A DNA stretch of 64,000 nt from Thysanoteuthis rhombus (lineage: Eukaryota; Mollusca; Cephalopoda; Oegopsida; Thysanoteuthidae): the NCBI GenBank assembly GCA_963457665.1, contig OY735219.1, forward strand, positions 39,803,477-39,867,476, in the 5' to 3' direction. Made by a program: the position numbers and the translations under genes. Position 1 is the first letter of the stretch, and each line of letters opens with the position of its first letter. Below are positions 44,149 through 55,879 of the stretch, in pieces. The notes below the pieces were generated by a model. It saw nothing but the letters and a program-made list of their open reading frames with translations. It did not search any database and was not told where the DNA came from.

Positions 44149-44601
44149 TTAGGTTGATGCAAAAATGATTGCAGTTTTTGTTATTTTAAACTTTGATGCT
44201 CATTTTTGGAATAAACTATTATTTAAATATGTTCATGTAATAAATCATTTTAAAGTGTGAATATCACTCTATTTATTCAAGCTGAACGTTTTCTTTTCAC
44301 TATTCATTCTGGCTTATTTGAGGCTGCCAAATCAAAGATGGGAAAAAAGGCAAATTCAAACAATTTTCCTGCAAGGGAAGGTCTTCAACCACCAGGAAGC
44401 ACATCTAAATGCCTTTGAAGAATTCATCGGTTCAAGGACTTCAGAATTCTATGCTTCCAGAATAAATGGACTAGTTCCTAGTTGACAAAAATGTTTAGAT
44501 TCTAAACGCTCTCATTTCAATTGATTACTTTAATTCTAAGCTGAGATATACCATTTTAAAGTTGATCGTGAAAAACTACAATTATTTTTGTACCAACCTA
44601 A
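44149..44601 (+). mobile_element. Mariner deletion derivative (irritans/MADE1-like ends)
   Basis: 453 bp with about 30-bp inverted ends: TTAGGTTGATGCAAAAATGA on the left, and TTAGGTTGGTACAAAAATAA on the opposite strand at the right; four mismatches over 30 bp. These are the well-known ends of irritans-type mariners such as those behind human MADE1. Most of the transposase is deleted, but its C-terminus remains in + frame: FLQGKVFNHQEAHLNAFEEF, then IGSRTSEFY, GLVPS, a stop, QKCLDS. The catalytic D residues are gone. TA follows the right end; TG precedes the left (expected TA, one change). Confidence 0.85.
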
Positions 44602-44935
44602 TAATTAGTATAAACACAAGTTTAGTATTTGCATTATAGAAAACATATAAGATTTTAATGATCCACTTTTATTGTAATCTTGGTGAAAGAGAGAATTTGC
44701 CTTAATTTAGTGTCAGTGTGTATACATAAATAGGAAAAAACAATTTTACTAAATTATCTCAATCTAGTTTCACTCAATGTGGGAAAAGCTATGTTTACTT
44801 TAAGAATTTCTGCATGAGTTACTCATAATTGAAATCGGAACTGAATGAGACATATATTTCGCTTGACAAAAAATTTGATGACGTTTAAAATACCTTGGGA
44901 TGAAGATTGAATTTGCTTTTAGAAAAATAGTTAAC
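44602..44935. other. Unassigned spacer
   Basis: Nothing recognised. Confidence 0.4.
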
Positions 44936-45352
44936 AGGTATGGTTATTCACTCAATAGACACTGTCGCATGACCAATGTTTTGATCAGCATGTCATGTTT
45001 GGGGCAACCAATTAAAAAATTGGAAAAATTGTGATCAATGAATAAGTCATTTCTCTCGCTTTTTGTTGGGCAGTGATTACTGAAAGAAGTCTGGATTTTA
45101 AAATAACATGCGCGAATATAACCAGACACAAACAAAGCAAGCAATTTAGCATAAACTCACATCATGAATTGAATTTCCTACTAAAAATCTATTGAGGGGG
45201 GATTCAAGGAAACTGTTTTTTTTTTGTTTGATAAGGATTAAACAATCCTATTTCCAGTTTATATGCATTATGTATACTTACATAGCTAGCCAGCCAGCTA
45301 AAGTCACTTGAAAAATAAAAAATCCTATGTTGAGAATTTTGTTTAATAGTTG
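44936..45352 (+). mobile_element. Element A copy 17
   Basis: CAGGTATGGTTATTCACTCA to TTTAATAGTTGTTTAC. CATAGCTAGCCAGCCAGC block present. Confidence 0.8.
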
Positions 45353-45411
45353 TTTACAATGCAAATTATGAAAGCAGAAAGAAAACAAATAAGTATGGAA
45401 AGATTATATAG

Positions 45412-45414
<3 letters not shown>

Positions 45415-45507
<93 letters not shown>

Positions 45508-45516
45508 GTATATATG

Positions 45517-45563
<47 letters not shown>

Positions 45564-45620
45564 GTAGTATATATATATATATATACTACATATATATATA
45601 CCACATATATATATATATAT

Positions 45621-45657
<37 letters not shown>

Positions 45658-45670
45658 TACATATACATAT

Positions 45671-45769
<99 letters not shown>

Positions 45770-45776
45770 ATATATT
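45415..45776. repeat. 360-bp (TA)n-rich block with GTAGTATA/TATACTAC palindromes
   Basis: Almost pure TA repeats with interspersed TGTA, CTACATA and ACTACATA units. Several perfect self-complementary segments. Source of the spurious Tyr-Ile ORFs. Confidence 0.95.
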
Positions 45777-45832
45777 TAATGTAGTATTCTCATATCTTGG
45801 TTGGACCCAAAACTAAATCAGTAGAAAACCAG

Positions 45833-46220
45833 GTCTGGTGAGTCACTCAATAGAAACTGTCACATAACCAACTTGACAGCATGCATTGTTGAGGGTAATC
45901 AACTACAAAAATTGAAAAAGAGGATGATGAACGAATAAATTACCTCTCTCAACTTTTATATGGCAGTGATCACTAAAAATTCCGACAAACAGATGCATAC
46001 TAAGGGATCAATTTAGTATGAACTTACATTGGAAACTGAATTCACCTCTAAAAAAGTGTTTGGGGGGAATTATTGAAAAACAGGAAAAAAAAATTTTTTC
46101 GAGACATGATAAGTGACTGTTGAAAATTTCAGCCCTCTAGATCAATTAGTTTGGCCTGATTATGTGATACATACATAGTCAGCCAGTCTGTGGGGCCAAC
46201 TTGGGAACTTCATTGGCAGT
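45833..46220 (+). mobile_element. Element A copy 18
   Basis: GTCTGGTGAGTCACTCAATA to about CATTGGCAGTAAAAGC. The end is degenerate. Confidence 0.8.
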
Positions 46221-46561
46221 AAAAGCTTAACACATTGAGCACAAAAAGTATATGATATTTTCAAAAAGTTTATAATGACTTTCTTATTCAGCTTCAAAAT
46301 TCACAGAATTTGGAGCAAAGATTTCTGATTTTTGTACTAAAATATTCAATAATCAATCTTATTTAAATATGTTTTTGATTTTCCACATTTTTCCAATCTT
46401 TGGTTAAAACTCTGTAAGTTTTGAAGCTGTATGAGAATGTCAGAATAAAACTTTTGAAATCTATTGGATGCTTTTAAATCTCACTGTAAGATAATCTAAT
46501 GTGAAGCCAATTTTCTGATGGACACACAAATAATAAAGAGACAGCAACTTTATACATTCTG

Positions 46562-46690
46562 TTATTGATTATCTTCTAATAATTCAGACTTGCGGTATGC
46601 CATCGCTGCCTTCACTTTCTTAAGTGTTATCTCAACCAAACACATTTTGCTTTGATTTCCCCTTTCTTTTATCAACTTTTGCCAAAACAT
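46562..46690 (-). CDS. Possible terminal exon or unassigned open frame
   Basis: On the - strand TTTGTTTGCACTTCACATGCAG (acceptor-like, ending at 46694; the pyrimidine part lies at 46695-46720) precedes a frame beginning MFWQKLIKERGNQSKMCLVE and ending KAAMAYRKSELLEDNQ with a stop at about 46562. The lysine/glutamate-rich end looks more protein-like than most short frames here. No homologue recognised; the opposite strand is also open (46698-47042), which weakens the case. Confidence 0.2.
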   Translation of the reverse strand: MFWQKLIKERGNQSKMCLVEITLKKVKAAMAYRKSELLEDNQ

Positions 46691-48073
46691 TCTGCATGTG
46701 AAGTGCAAACAAAAGAGAAATATTATATTGCCAGCATCCACAACAGCAACAACAAGTATCATTGCACTTCAAGGGAAAGACAAAGCTGCTCTGAATGAAG
46801 CAATTTCAAGGTTCTCGGTCCTATTGATAAATCTGCGTCTGATACCTCATATCCCAGGAAGATTCTTTTCCCTGCCAATCTCATTCCAGAATCATTCACC
46901 TGTCAGTTTCAGAGGTTGGAAGCAATGTGAATTAGCATCAGGATTGATGGAAGTAGAGAAAAAAAAATCGTTCGATTGTTTAGATTACCTCATAGAGTTA
47001 AACAACCTCTTATGGCACAACTTAGTTGGTGTTAAACTTTAGGCTGTAAGCAATGCGCAATTGGCGGATCGATGAATCCTCAGCTTGATGCAGTTATTTA
47101 GTTGAATTTTCCTCTTAAAATTTCATTCTATGATGTTTGTTGACAGATTTTTTGAGCTTCCATTGAAGGATGAACTTACTAGCCATGACTTAAGGAACAA
47201 GCATGCTCAATAGTGCTAAATGCACCAGTCATTCTATATTTATTTATCGAAATAGATACAGTCAATTACATAAGGTGCCAAGCATTGTTTACTTGTATAA
47301 CGGTGCGCTATCAGTCTCATTTAACTATTAAGTTAAGTGTTTTGGGCTCAGGTTTCCAATGAAATACAACCAGTAATAATATGTAAAACTTTTCTGTATT
47401 TCTGTACAATGTCCGTTGAAAAGTTTATGAATTGGTGTATACTGTATAAGCAAATGATCCCCACTGAATACACAATAAAAAATTAACGTTAAACTTAAGA
47501 TAAATACCATTCATAATAAAAACTTGATTATAATCATAAGTGTTTTTCAATATTTGTTGATCCCCTGTAAAAAAAGATATGGATATACTTGAATTCCTAT
47601 TGAATTTGTCCCAGCGGAAGACTTCATTGTTTCAAGTAAATGGTAGGAGATATCTTTATCAACAAAACTGTTCCTTTTGAGTGGAAAAGTCCATTTTAAC
47701 AGATATAAAAACTGAAAAAAAAAACACACTGTTCATTACTACAGTAAGATTTTATCTGAACTTCTTGAATATTAGTCACTGATAACTGGATTGAATTCTA
47801 CAGGATTGCTTATACACTGGATTATTGAAGGAGCTTATCTGACTTTTTTTGTACAACCTGTGACTGGTTCTGTTTTTGTGGCTTTTTATTAAGATATAAG
47901 AAAATGGCTCTGCCCACAATTTTGCAAATATTAATGTTTTGACAGTGAAACAATTTACTGAATCCAAGTAACTTGAATTTGTTGTAATTTATACAAAAAG
48001 ACTGGCAAGCTGAAGAATATTTACCCTGAATATCAGAATAATAAAATGTGTTGGTAATATTCATTGTTTGCAT
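46691..48073. other. Unassigned 1.4-kb region
   Basis: A 114-codon + frame at 46698-47042 is open without a recognised domain. No repeat family of this window is present. Could be unique DNA. Confidence 0.3.
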
Positions 48074-48127
48074 TATAAACCACCAACCAAAATTGTCTAT
48101 AAAGGTTTTTTCAGTTATCAAGTTGGT

Positions 48128-48161
<34 letters not shown>

Positions 48162-48506
48162 ATGTATGTATGCATTTATAAGGTATACAGAGGGCACCAA
48201 TGAGGGCTGAAAATTTCAACATTTACACCGTATCTTTTTTTTTTTTTTATTTCTCCTTAGATAGGGTTTTAATGTGTGTTCGAATTTGCAATGTAAGTTC
48301 ATGACAAATTGATCCTTTAGTTTGTGTTCAACGGCATTCATGCTTGTTTCTTGAAATTTCAGACTTTTTTGGTGATTATTGCCCAACATTGAGAGAAGTA
48401 CTTATTCATTAATCACCACTTTTCCCAATGTTTGATCAACCCGAGCACAGCATGCTGCCAAATGATATTGGTTGGATGACGGTTTCTATTGAGTGTCTAA
48501 CCAGAT
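48074..48506 (-). mobile_element. Element A copy 19, with (GGCT)n expansion
   Basis: TATAAACCACCAACCAAAAT to GATGACGGTTTCTATTGAGT. The tetranucleotide block is expanded to about eight GGCT units (48128-48162) followed by TATGTATGTATG. Confidence 0.85.
48128..48172. repeat. (GGCT)n microsatellite inside element A
   Basis: Eight GGCT units then TATG units, at the same site as the CATA expansion in copy 3. Confidence 0.95.
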
Positions 48507-48708
48507 TTGTCTTATCTGAATATTAATTTTTTAAATTGATACTAAATCCAGCAAGTTCTACCTTTTCCTGCTTACTTAATAGTCATAAAAAGTTCTGTAA
48601 TACAAAGTAACAGATGAGATGAAAAGAAAACTAGTCAAAAATTGATAATAATTGCAATGCTTCATCTGTGGAATCTAAAAATCTTCAGCCTATTATGTCT
48701 ACTATGAT

Positions 48709-49600
48709 TCATCATCATCATCAATGAATTGTCCATCATGGGGTATAGACCTTCCCCGGGATTTACCACATCACTCTATTGTGGGTATCACGGAGCCAAT
48801 ATTTTCTGAATCTGTCCAGTTTGTCTTGCCATGCCATATTCTACCAGCCTCAGTTCCCCATTTGATCTTTGGGGATCTATGCTGTAAGTCATGATGTCCA
48901 TTGGTTGTCTGCCATTCTTGCAACATTGCCAGCCCTGATGGTTTCTATGATGTCTTGTACTCCTGTTTTTTCCCCCAATACATTGCGCTGTCTTGTGATC
49001 TATCCATGTGACATTGAGCATGACTCTTTCATAAGCAGGTTGCATGGTTCTCAGTTTGAGGGTCAGTTTCTTGGTTAGATTCCATGTTTCAGCTCCATAG
49101 GTGACTATTGGGAGGATGCATTAGTTGTATACTCTTCTTTTTGAGATTAATAGGATTTCCTTGTTCTTAAAGTTTGAGTTTGCTCAACTGAAGGCTTGCC
49201 ATTCAAAAGTGATTTTTTGCTAGATATGTTCTTCTTTTGAGGATGTGATGGAGACTCGTTGTCTTCAGTAGATGTAGTGGTCTATTTTGTCCAGCTTTAT
49301 GTTTCCAATTTTGATTATTGTGCGTTTATTTCCGACGTATTTGTTGTGCATGATCTTTTGTTGTTAAAGTTCATGTGAAGGCCAACTTTCTTTCTTTACC
49401 TCATTCGGTTCATCTAGCATTGGTTGGAGGTCATGAAAGTTCTGTGCAAAAAAGATGATGTTGTCTGCAAATCTGAGGTTATTCAGGTATTTGACGTCTA
49501 CTCTGATTCCTTTGATTTCCAAGTGTAGGTGCCTGGAGATCATCTCAAGGCAGGTTGTGAAGAGTTTGGCTGAGTTGGTATCACTTTGTCCTACCCTTTT
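48709..49600 (-). pseudogene. RTE LINE 3' fragment including RT catalytic box (R10)
   Basis: Antisense, tail at 48709-48725. Frame 49364-49684 reads SAKLFTTCLEMIS, then KYLNNLRFADNIIFFAQNFH: the catalytic FADD is FADN here. Downstream 48788-49045 reads CAYER-type, MLNVTWIDHKTAQCI and RHHRNHQGWQCCKNG (frameshifted KWQWAGHVARM region). Starts inside the palm domain. Confidence 0.85.
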
Positions 49601-49730
49601 TTTTTTGAGCTGAAGAATAAGACAAGAATAAAAATGTAGCTGTATGATGAAAAAATTTAATGACGCCAGCTGTGTAACTTTCATAACTTAAATGCTGTCC
49701 CAGACAGACTGGAATGCGAGTTTAAATCTC

Positions 49731-50295
49731 ATTTGAGACTTATTCTTCATTTCCAGTCTCCGCTGATTGCTCAACAGCTGTAGAATGTACAAAAACAACC
49801 TGAGTACTGCAATAAAAAGTAACAAATTTTGAGTAGATAAAACTTGTCAAAAATTGATGATAACAAGTCTGGCCATGTTGAGGGTGATCAATGAAAGAAT
49901 TGGAAAGAGATCAATGAATGTTACTTTTCTTGCCTCTTGTTTGGTGGTGATCACTAAAAAAAGTCTTATCTTTCAAAAAACATGCCTGAAAGCAGCCAGA
50001 CACAAACTAAAAAACGAATTTAGGATAAAATTTCATTGCAAATTCATACCCCCTTCCCAAGCTGAAATATTATGGGGGGATGTTTGAAATTTCAGCTTTG
50101 TAGGTTCATTGATACATACACAGATCTCATTGGAGACTTTTTTTCCATTTCCAGTCTTTGCTGATTGATCAACAGGTGTAGATTGTAAAAAAAAAAACAA
50201 GAAAAAGTTAAAAGGCTTAAGAAAAAAAAAGCAATCAGAAATTAATGATAATAGGTCTGGCTATGTTGAGGGTGATCAATCAAAAAATTTTCCTG
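49731..50295. repeat. Tandem duplication, ~395-bp unit, containing element A copy 20
   Basis: Unit 1 begins AATCTCATTTGAGACTTATT at 49731, unit 2 at 50126 (GATCTCATTGGAGACTTTTT). CATTTCCAGTCT, GCTGATTG, CAACAG-TGTAGA and GATGATAACAAGTCTGG are in both. Confidence 0.75.
49862..50115 (+). mobile_element. Element A copy 20, with a shared internal deletion
   Basis: AAGTCTGG joins directly to CCATGTTGAGGGTGATCAAT, losing about 50 bp of the normal start. The same junction recurs at 50254-50285, showing the deletion came before the tandem duplication. Confidence 0.75.
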
Positions 50296-51683
50296 TTTTG
50301 GTGACTGTTTTGGAAGTTTATTGACAGTTCCCAATAAATACAAGGCTTCCACTAAGAAATCCAGGCTACTAGGTGCTTGATTTTTCTTAATGAAAGGATC
50401 ATTCTTATGGACCCCAGGTTTTTGAATAGTCTGCTTACTCAACAGTAATACCTTTGTGGACCGAAGGTTGGGAACAGCTGATCTATGTCTTCCTTCCCAC
50501 ATGATTTATTCCCTTACAGCTCATAATTATATAACTATGTGAAGGTTTTGTAAATGATAAACTCATTATTTCAGTCTTGTAAGTAAATCAACAAAGCTAC
50601 CTTGGCTTTATGAATCAATGTTTGTGCAATTCTTTTCTCTTCTAATCGCGATTGTTACCCAATAGATTTGTTTTCTATTATGTCTCTTTTTTCCTCTTTT
50701 TTCCAAGTTTGTTCTCAGATCAGTTACCATATAATACCAAGAGTATTATTTCACTTGTTTTTATATTTTTTCCATATGTTTGTATTTAAAAACTGATTTT
50801 TGTGATTTTTACAGACCAAAATTTAAATTACTAAATCATTGTTGTTGCTCGAGGCAAAATTCTAATGTGAATTTTTCTATGATGTCTCATTGATAACTTC
50901 CATTGAATCAAACTGCAAGTTTGCCTTTGCCTTCACTATTCATTCATTTTACAGATTTCTGGCCTTAAGATCTGGTTTTTGTTTTCTTTTTGTTCCTCAA
51001 ATTTGGAATTTGTAACTCGTCCAATCTTGCTTCGGGCAGAAAAATAACAAAATATTATCTTCGAAAATTATTTATGAAATTATTTAAACATAGCTTTATA
51101 AAGTCGTGATACTTTTTGAAAAAAATACTTGTCCAGAAGTATGTCTGGATTTAAGTTTCCTCATTCTCTTGGAAAACCTAGGAAGTCATGTATCATTTTG
51201 AAGGTTATAAGATATAGATATCATTTCTGGCAGAATTATACAAATATAAAGGTCGAGGTGACCTCATTATGTATTCAAAAAAAAACCTTTAGCCAAAACA
51301 ATGTACTGCTCTGTGTTCAGGTAGGTGGGTTAGTAAAGTCTGAGGTAACAGAGAGATGAGCTCTGTAACAAACTGTTTTAGGCTCACAATTCAAAGCACA
51401 GTAACAAATGCACATGGTCTGAAGGAGTTAAAATAGGATTGGGACAATCATTTGAATAAATTGGCGTGTGATAATTTTCTTTTTTGTTTCTCTGATTCCC
51501 TGTTTGGCAGCTAAGTGCTGTATTTGTTCAAATTTATAAAGAATAATCTAATTTCTGAAATTATGAAGATATCCAAATTTGAAATGAAAACCCAGACATG
51601 ATTTTAGGAGTTTAAGTGTTCTTGTTTTTTTTGTTTTCTATCTACTTCGTAATTACGTTTTTGACTGTCAAACATAAAAACAG
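50296..51683. other. Unassigned 1.4-kb spacer
   Basis: AT-rich; a weak tRNA-like stretch lies at 51320-51410 (GGTGGGTTAGTAAAGTC and GGCTCACAATTCAAAGC). No other element recognised. Confidence 0.35.
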
Positions 51684-52134
51684 GCCTGGTTAGTCACACA
51701 AGAGAAACCATCACATGACCAACATCTTTTTGCAGCATGACGTGTTGGGGGTGATAAATCAAAAAAATTGGAATAAGTGGTAATCAACGAATAAGTTACT
51801 TCTTTTGTCTTTTGTTGGATCACTGAACAGTCTAAATCTTAAAACAAGTGACCACAACCTCGTAACCAATTCGACATGTTTATACATTGTCCCTTCCCCA
51901 CTAAAAACCTATTTTGGAGGGAATTTAAAAAAAGAAAGAAGTCTTATCTGGATTTAATAAGGAGTAAAAGTTTACATTTTTTTCCCTACCATGCCATTGG
52001 TGCAGTCTGTAAGTGAGATACATACATACATAGCCAGCCAGCCAGCCAGCCAACCTGATCAGCTTAAAAACTGAAGAAACCTATTTTTACAGCTTGGATG
52101 ACAGTTTTGTTTCACGCTTTCTAAAAGGAATTGC
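51684..52134 (+). mobile_element. Element A copy 21, full length
   Basis: CCTGGTTAGTCACACAAGAG to TTTCACGCTTTCTAA. Tetranucleotide block reads ATACATACATACATAGCCAG and four further CCAG units. Confidence 0.85.
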
Positions 52135-52796
52135 ACTGCATTTTTATTGATGAAATGCTATGGAAATAAATCTAAATGCATGCAGAAGCGTGTAAGTTAA
52201 TGAGTAAAAACGTATCATTTGCAAGAGTTGGTTGTTGAAACGAATGCAGAAGTTTCTCACTTGAATAGATGGAACAGGAGGGAAATTCAAGTTGAGTTGA
52301 ACCAATTATCAGTAATGCTTTTCTTGTTGAAAGTATAATATGAGAAAAAAACTGAAAATTATATACAGATCAACAATTGCTTATTTAACTTTTAAAATCA
52401 CCGGAGAAAATTTGTGTTAATGTTCAAGGAAATAACTATCGGTGAAATTTACCTCCCTTCCAGCATCAGGCAAATTTTTTTGCTTATTTTCAATTCGATC
52501 TGTCATAAAAATTTCAACAATTTTTATCTCTACGGCCGAAAAGTTCCACTGTCAATTAGGAGCGGTATCAAGTGGTATATGACTTTGAAAGTTTGTTTTT
52601 TTTAATTATTGTCCTTCTATAAAAGCAGAATATTCCAGTGTTTTCTAATTCAAAAAGCTTCTATAATTTTGGATAGAATATAAAAATCTGTTTTTGAAGC
52701 TGAATTCAGATTTAAGCTGACTACCAAATGTTCTAATTGTTTTGTTGATTCAAGATCTTTTTGCATTTCTCAAATGTAAAATCATTTATAAGATAT
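52135..52796. other. Unassigned spacer between facing element A copies
   Basis: Nothing recognised. Confidence 0.4.
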
Positions 52797-53208
52797 CAGA
52801 GACCATCAACTAAATCTGTTAGCATCAACAAAGGTTTATCCAGTTTCAATATTGGTCTTGCTAGCCAGCTTGTATCTATCTTGATTACAGGCTTCACCAA
52901 TGAATCTAGAGGCTAGAAGTTTAAACACTTATTCCTTTTTATCTCTAGGAGAAACCTTTTTTTTGTTTTTTCATGATTTCTTCTATAAATAGGTTTTTAA
53001 CGTGGGGTTCAGTTAACAATGTAAGTTTTTGCTAAACTGGTCTTGTAGTCCGTGTCCTGTAACATTCACAGTTGTTTTTTTTCATACAAGAAGTGATTTA
53101 TTCATTGATCACCTCTTTTTCCAATTTTTGATTGATTGCCCCCAAGATGGCATGCTGCCAAAAGACATTGGTCACAAGATGGTTTCTATCGATTGACTAA
53201 CCAAACTG
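52797..53208 (-). mobile_element. Element A copy 22
   Basis: CAGAGACCATCAACTAAATC to AAGATGGTTTCTATCGATTG. Shares its right-hand flank with copy 23. Confidence 0.85.
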
Positions 53209-53440
53209 GTTTGTGTTTCCTTTGTTGTAGGTGGTGAATGAAAGAATCATATGAACAAGTTATGTAATAACTGACATAATCTAATTTTTCAGAAACAGAC
53301 AAGCGAACTTGTTCTTAAAATGATTAAATTTATGTGACTGTGGATCAATATTATCAAAGTGATACACTTCCTTCTTTCTTTTCATGATTTCAATATTGTT
53401 CTGATCTTGTATTCATACATTAGACTATATCAGTTGTTTT
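53209..53440. repeat. Flank shared with 55327-55560
   Basis: About 220 bp (GTGAAAGAATCAT, AATTTTTC-GAAACAGACAAG, CTTAAAATGATT-AATTTATG, GGATCAATATTAT) are repeated after copy 23 at roughly 85 percent identity by eye. Confidence 0.75.
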
Positions 53441-53789
53441 GAGCACATGACTGTGTGTGAATTTATGTGAATAAATCTGTGTGGCTTATTTCTTTCAACC
53501 CAACACTTTCTTGCCATAGTAACTTTCATGATCTTTGGTCAAGTGCCAGAAATACAAGTTCATAGCTGGATACTCTGCACATAAACCTTGTATTTCTTTA
53601 TGATAATGAAAAAAATTGACTGGCTCGTGCAATGGCTCCTAAGTCTGCTCCAAATTACTCAGTATAACAGTCACAGCCAGCAAGGGCGGGGATTGGAAAC
53701 TTTATGTCTGGAATGGAATGGGAAAATAACAGAAGAAGCTGGAAGTGCCAAGATGATACATCTAGATTTCTGGCTGAATTGCTGATAAG

Positions 53790-54290
53790 GATTCTTTTGA
53801 TTGTGGACTAAACTAGTCTTTATTGGAGGAAAATGCTGCCTAGAACTTTTTATCAAAAAACCTGGCTATGGAATATCAAAAGATTGCATAACCATTACGC
53901 TTTGAGACAATGCAGAAGGGAACTTTAAATTGAGCCGTTACTTGTTTATAGAGCTCAGGACCTTAGGGCTTGATGGAACAAACAGTTATTACCTGTTGCT
54001 TGGCAAACAATGAAAAAGGGATCAGTCAACCAAACAATATTTGAAGACTGATAAAGGTCTTATTTTTCCCTGGCATTTGTAGCTTATTATAAGACAAATA
54101 ATTTATCTTACAAAGCTCTTCCGGTCCTTAATAATGCAAGTGGCCCTCCTCATTCACTAAATGCCTTGTGTAATAATGTACAGGTTGTCTCTTCACCACC
54201 AAATATGGCTTTGCTGCTACCATTTCTGGACCAGGGTGTATCTGTAATTCTCTGAAGGCCCATTTTCTGAGAAAAACTTTCTTTTGCTGG
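53790..54290 (+). pseudogene. Tigger/pogo-type transposase relic
   Basis: Decayed DDE transposase of the pogo/Tigger (CENP-B-like) group. + frames in order: TSLYWRKMLPRTF (pattern of ETGLYWKRMPSRTF, 53810-53855); GYGISKDCITITL, DNAEGNFKLSRYLF (GGNAAGDFKLKP-type, 53870-53960); SVNQTIFED; LSYKALPVLNNASG then PPHSLNALCNNVQVV (LLLDNAPGHP block with catalytic D changed to N, 54108-54195); LLLPFLDQGVSVIL (LLQPMDQGVI, 54215-54255). Frameshifts and stops throughout. Confidence 0.75.
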
Positions 54291-54875
54291 CATTTGAGGC
54301 TATAATAGTAGAGAATACTGCTATGTTACATGAATTTCGGAAAAGTTTCTCTTGAAAAAAAATAAACATGTAGAATGTGACAGAGGAAAGAACATTCCAA
54401 AGGAGGTAACGTCAGAAGGACTTGACCAAATGTTTTGTAATTTAGAGTTAATTAAACAATTAAATGATGGATATGGATCAGATTTCAATTGAAGTATGTT
54501 TGTTGGCCATTATCTCGACAATCGTATTGCTTATTATCACAGAATTTGTACTAAAAAGGAAACATGTTAAAACTGTTCAAATGACTGTTGATGAAATTTT
54601 CTCTGGCAGTAAATTTTGTTAAAGATACATTAGTTTATTGAATTAACATTTATTTCAAATTTGCTGATATTTTCTTTATGAGAGTGTCACAATATGTACT
54701 TTACGGAGTAAATATACTTATATCGTTTGAGTCATTTATAATCAATAAATGATCAATTGTAATTTTCACCATTGATTGTTGCATTTAATTAAAATGGTTT
54801 TGATATCGACAGTAACATCTGAGGATTAATTAATTTTCATGGTCAGAAGTCATTCTGCTTCTGATTGACCCATAA
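54291..54875. other. Unassigned, possibly the rest of the Tigger copy
   Basis: No clear terminal repeat. AT-rich with a palindromic AATAAATGATCAATTG near 54744. Confidence 0.35.
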
Positions 54876-55326
54876 TTAGAAACTGTCAACTAAATCTGTC
54901 TGCATACATTTCTTCAGTTTTAAAGTTGGTCTAGTTGGCTATCTATCTATCAATCTATCTATCTATCTACCTATGTATCTCACGTACAGGCAGTACCAAT
55001 GGAGCTGGGGTGCTGAAAATTTCAACATTCTCTTTATTATGTCTACAAAACTTTTTTTTATCCCCCTTCCGAAAAAATCAGGTTTTTAGGTGGGGTTCAA
55101 TTCACAATGTAAGTCTATACTGAAGTGATCATTTAGTTTGTGTCCAGCAGGATTCATGCTCTTTTTCTGAAAATTCTAACTTTTTTAGTGATCACTGCCC
55201 AACAAGAGGCAAGAGAAATAATTTATTCATTTTTTTCCAATTTTTTAATTGATCCCTCCCAACATGACATGCTGCTAAAAGACATTGGTTACATGAAAGT
55301 TTCTATTGATTGATTAGCCAGCCAGG
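54876..55326 (-). mobile_element. Element A copy 23, with (TCTA)n expansion
   Basis: TTAGAAACTGTCAACTAAAT to GAAAGTTTCTATTGATTGAT. Tetranucleotide block has become (TCTA)n at 54940-54972. Confidence 0.85.
54940..54975. repeat. (TCTA)n microsatellite inside element A
   Basis: About eight CTAT units with two substitutions. Confidence 0.95.
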
Positions 55327-55560
55327 TTTATGCTTCTTTTATTGTAAGTGGTGAGTGAAAGAATCATGTGTACAAGTCATGTAATAACTTACATAATATA
55401 ATTTTTCTGAAACAGACAAGTGAACTTATTCTTAAAATGATTGAATTTATGTGACTTTGGATCAATATTATATAAGTGATACCTTTGCTTCTTTCTTTTT
55501 ATGGTATTGATATTGTTTTGATATTATGATCACATATCAAACTATATTAGTATGATTTAT
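55327..55560. repeat. Flank shared with 53209-53440
   Basis: Second copy of the duplicated flank. Confidence 0.75.
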
Positions 55561-55659
55561 AAGTGTTTTTGGACCATTGTTCTCATTTCTGTTCATCTTA
55601 TAAACAAAATGTTTTGGCCATTATACCCTATAGCCTTCAGGTGTGTTTTGTGACTGGTG

Positions 55660-55832
55660 ATATTTTTGAAAACTCATTTTCAGACTTTTTTGATGATCAT
55701 AGCCCAACAAAGGAGTAATTCACTCATCAATCATCCCTATTTCCATCATTTTCTATTCATCATCCCTTTGACACGGCATTCTACCAGAAGATGTTGGTCA
55801 TTTGACAGTTTCTATTGAGTGACTAACCAGAC
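55660..55832 (-). mobile_element. Element A copy 24, right third only
   Basis: GAAAACTCATTTTCAGACTT to TTGACAGTTTCTATTGAGTG plus ACTAACCAGACC. Confidence 0.8.
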
Positions 55833-55879
55833 CTATCCTATAACAATTTATAAATGATGACAAACACTAACTTATCAAC

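Noticed and set aside
54107..54195. Real host gene exon (open KALPVLNNASG frame)
   Set aside because: Matches the Tigger transposase block with neighbouring broken motifs.
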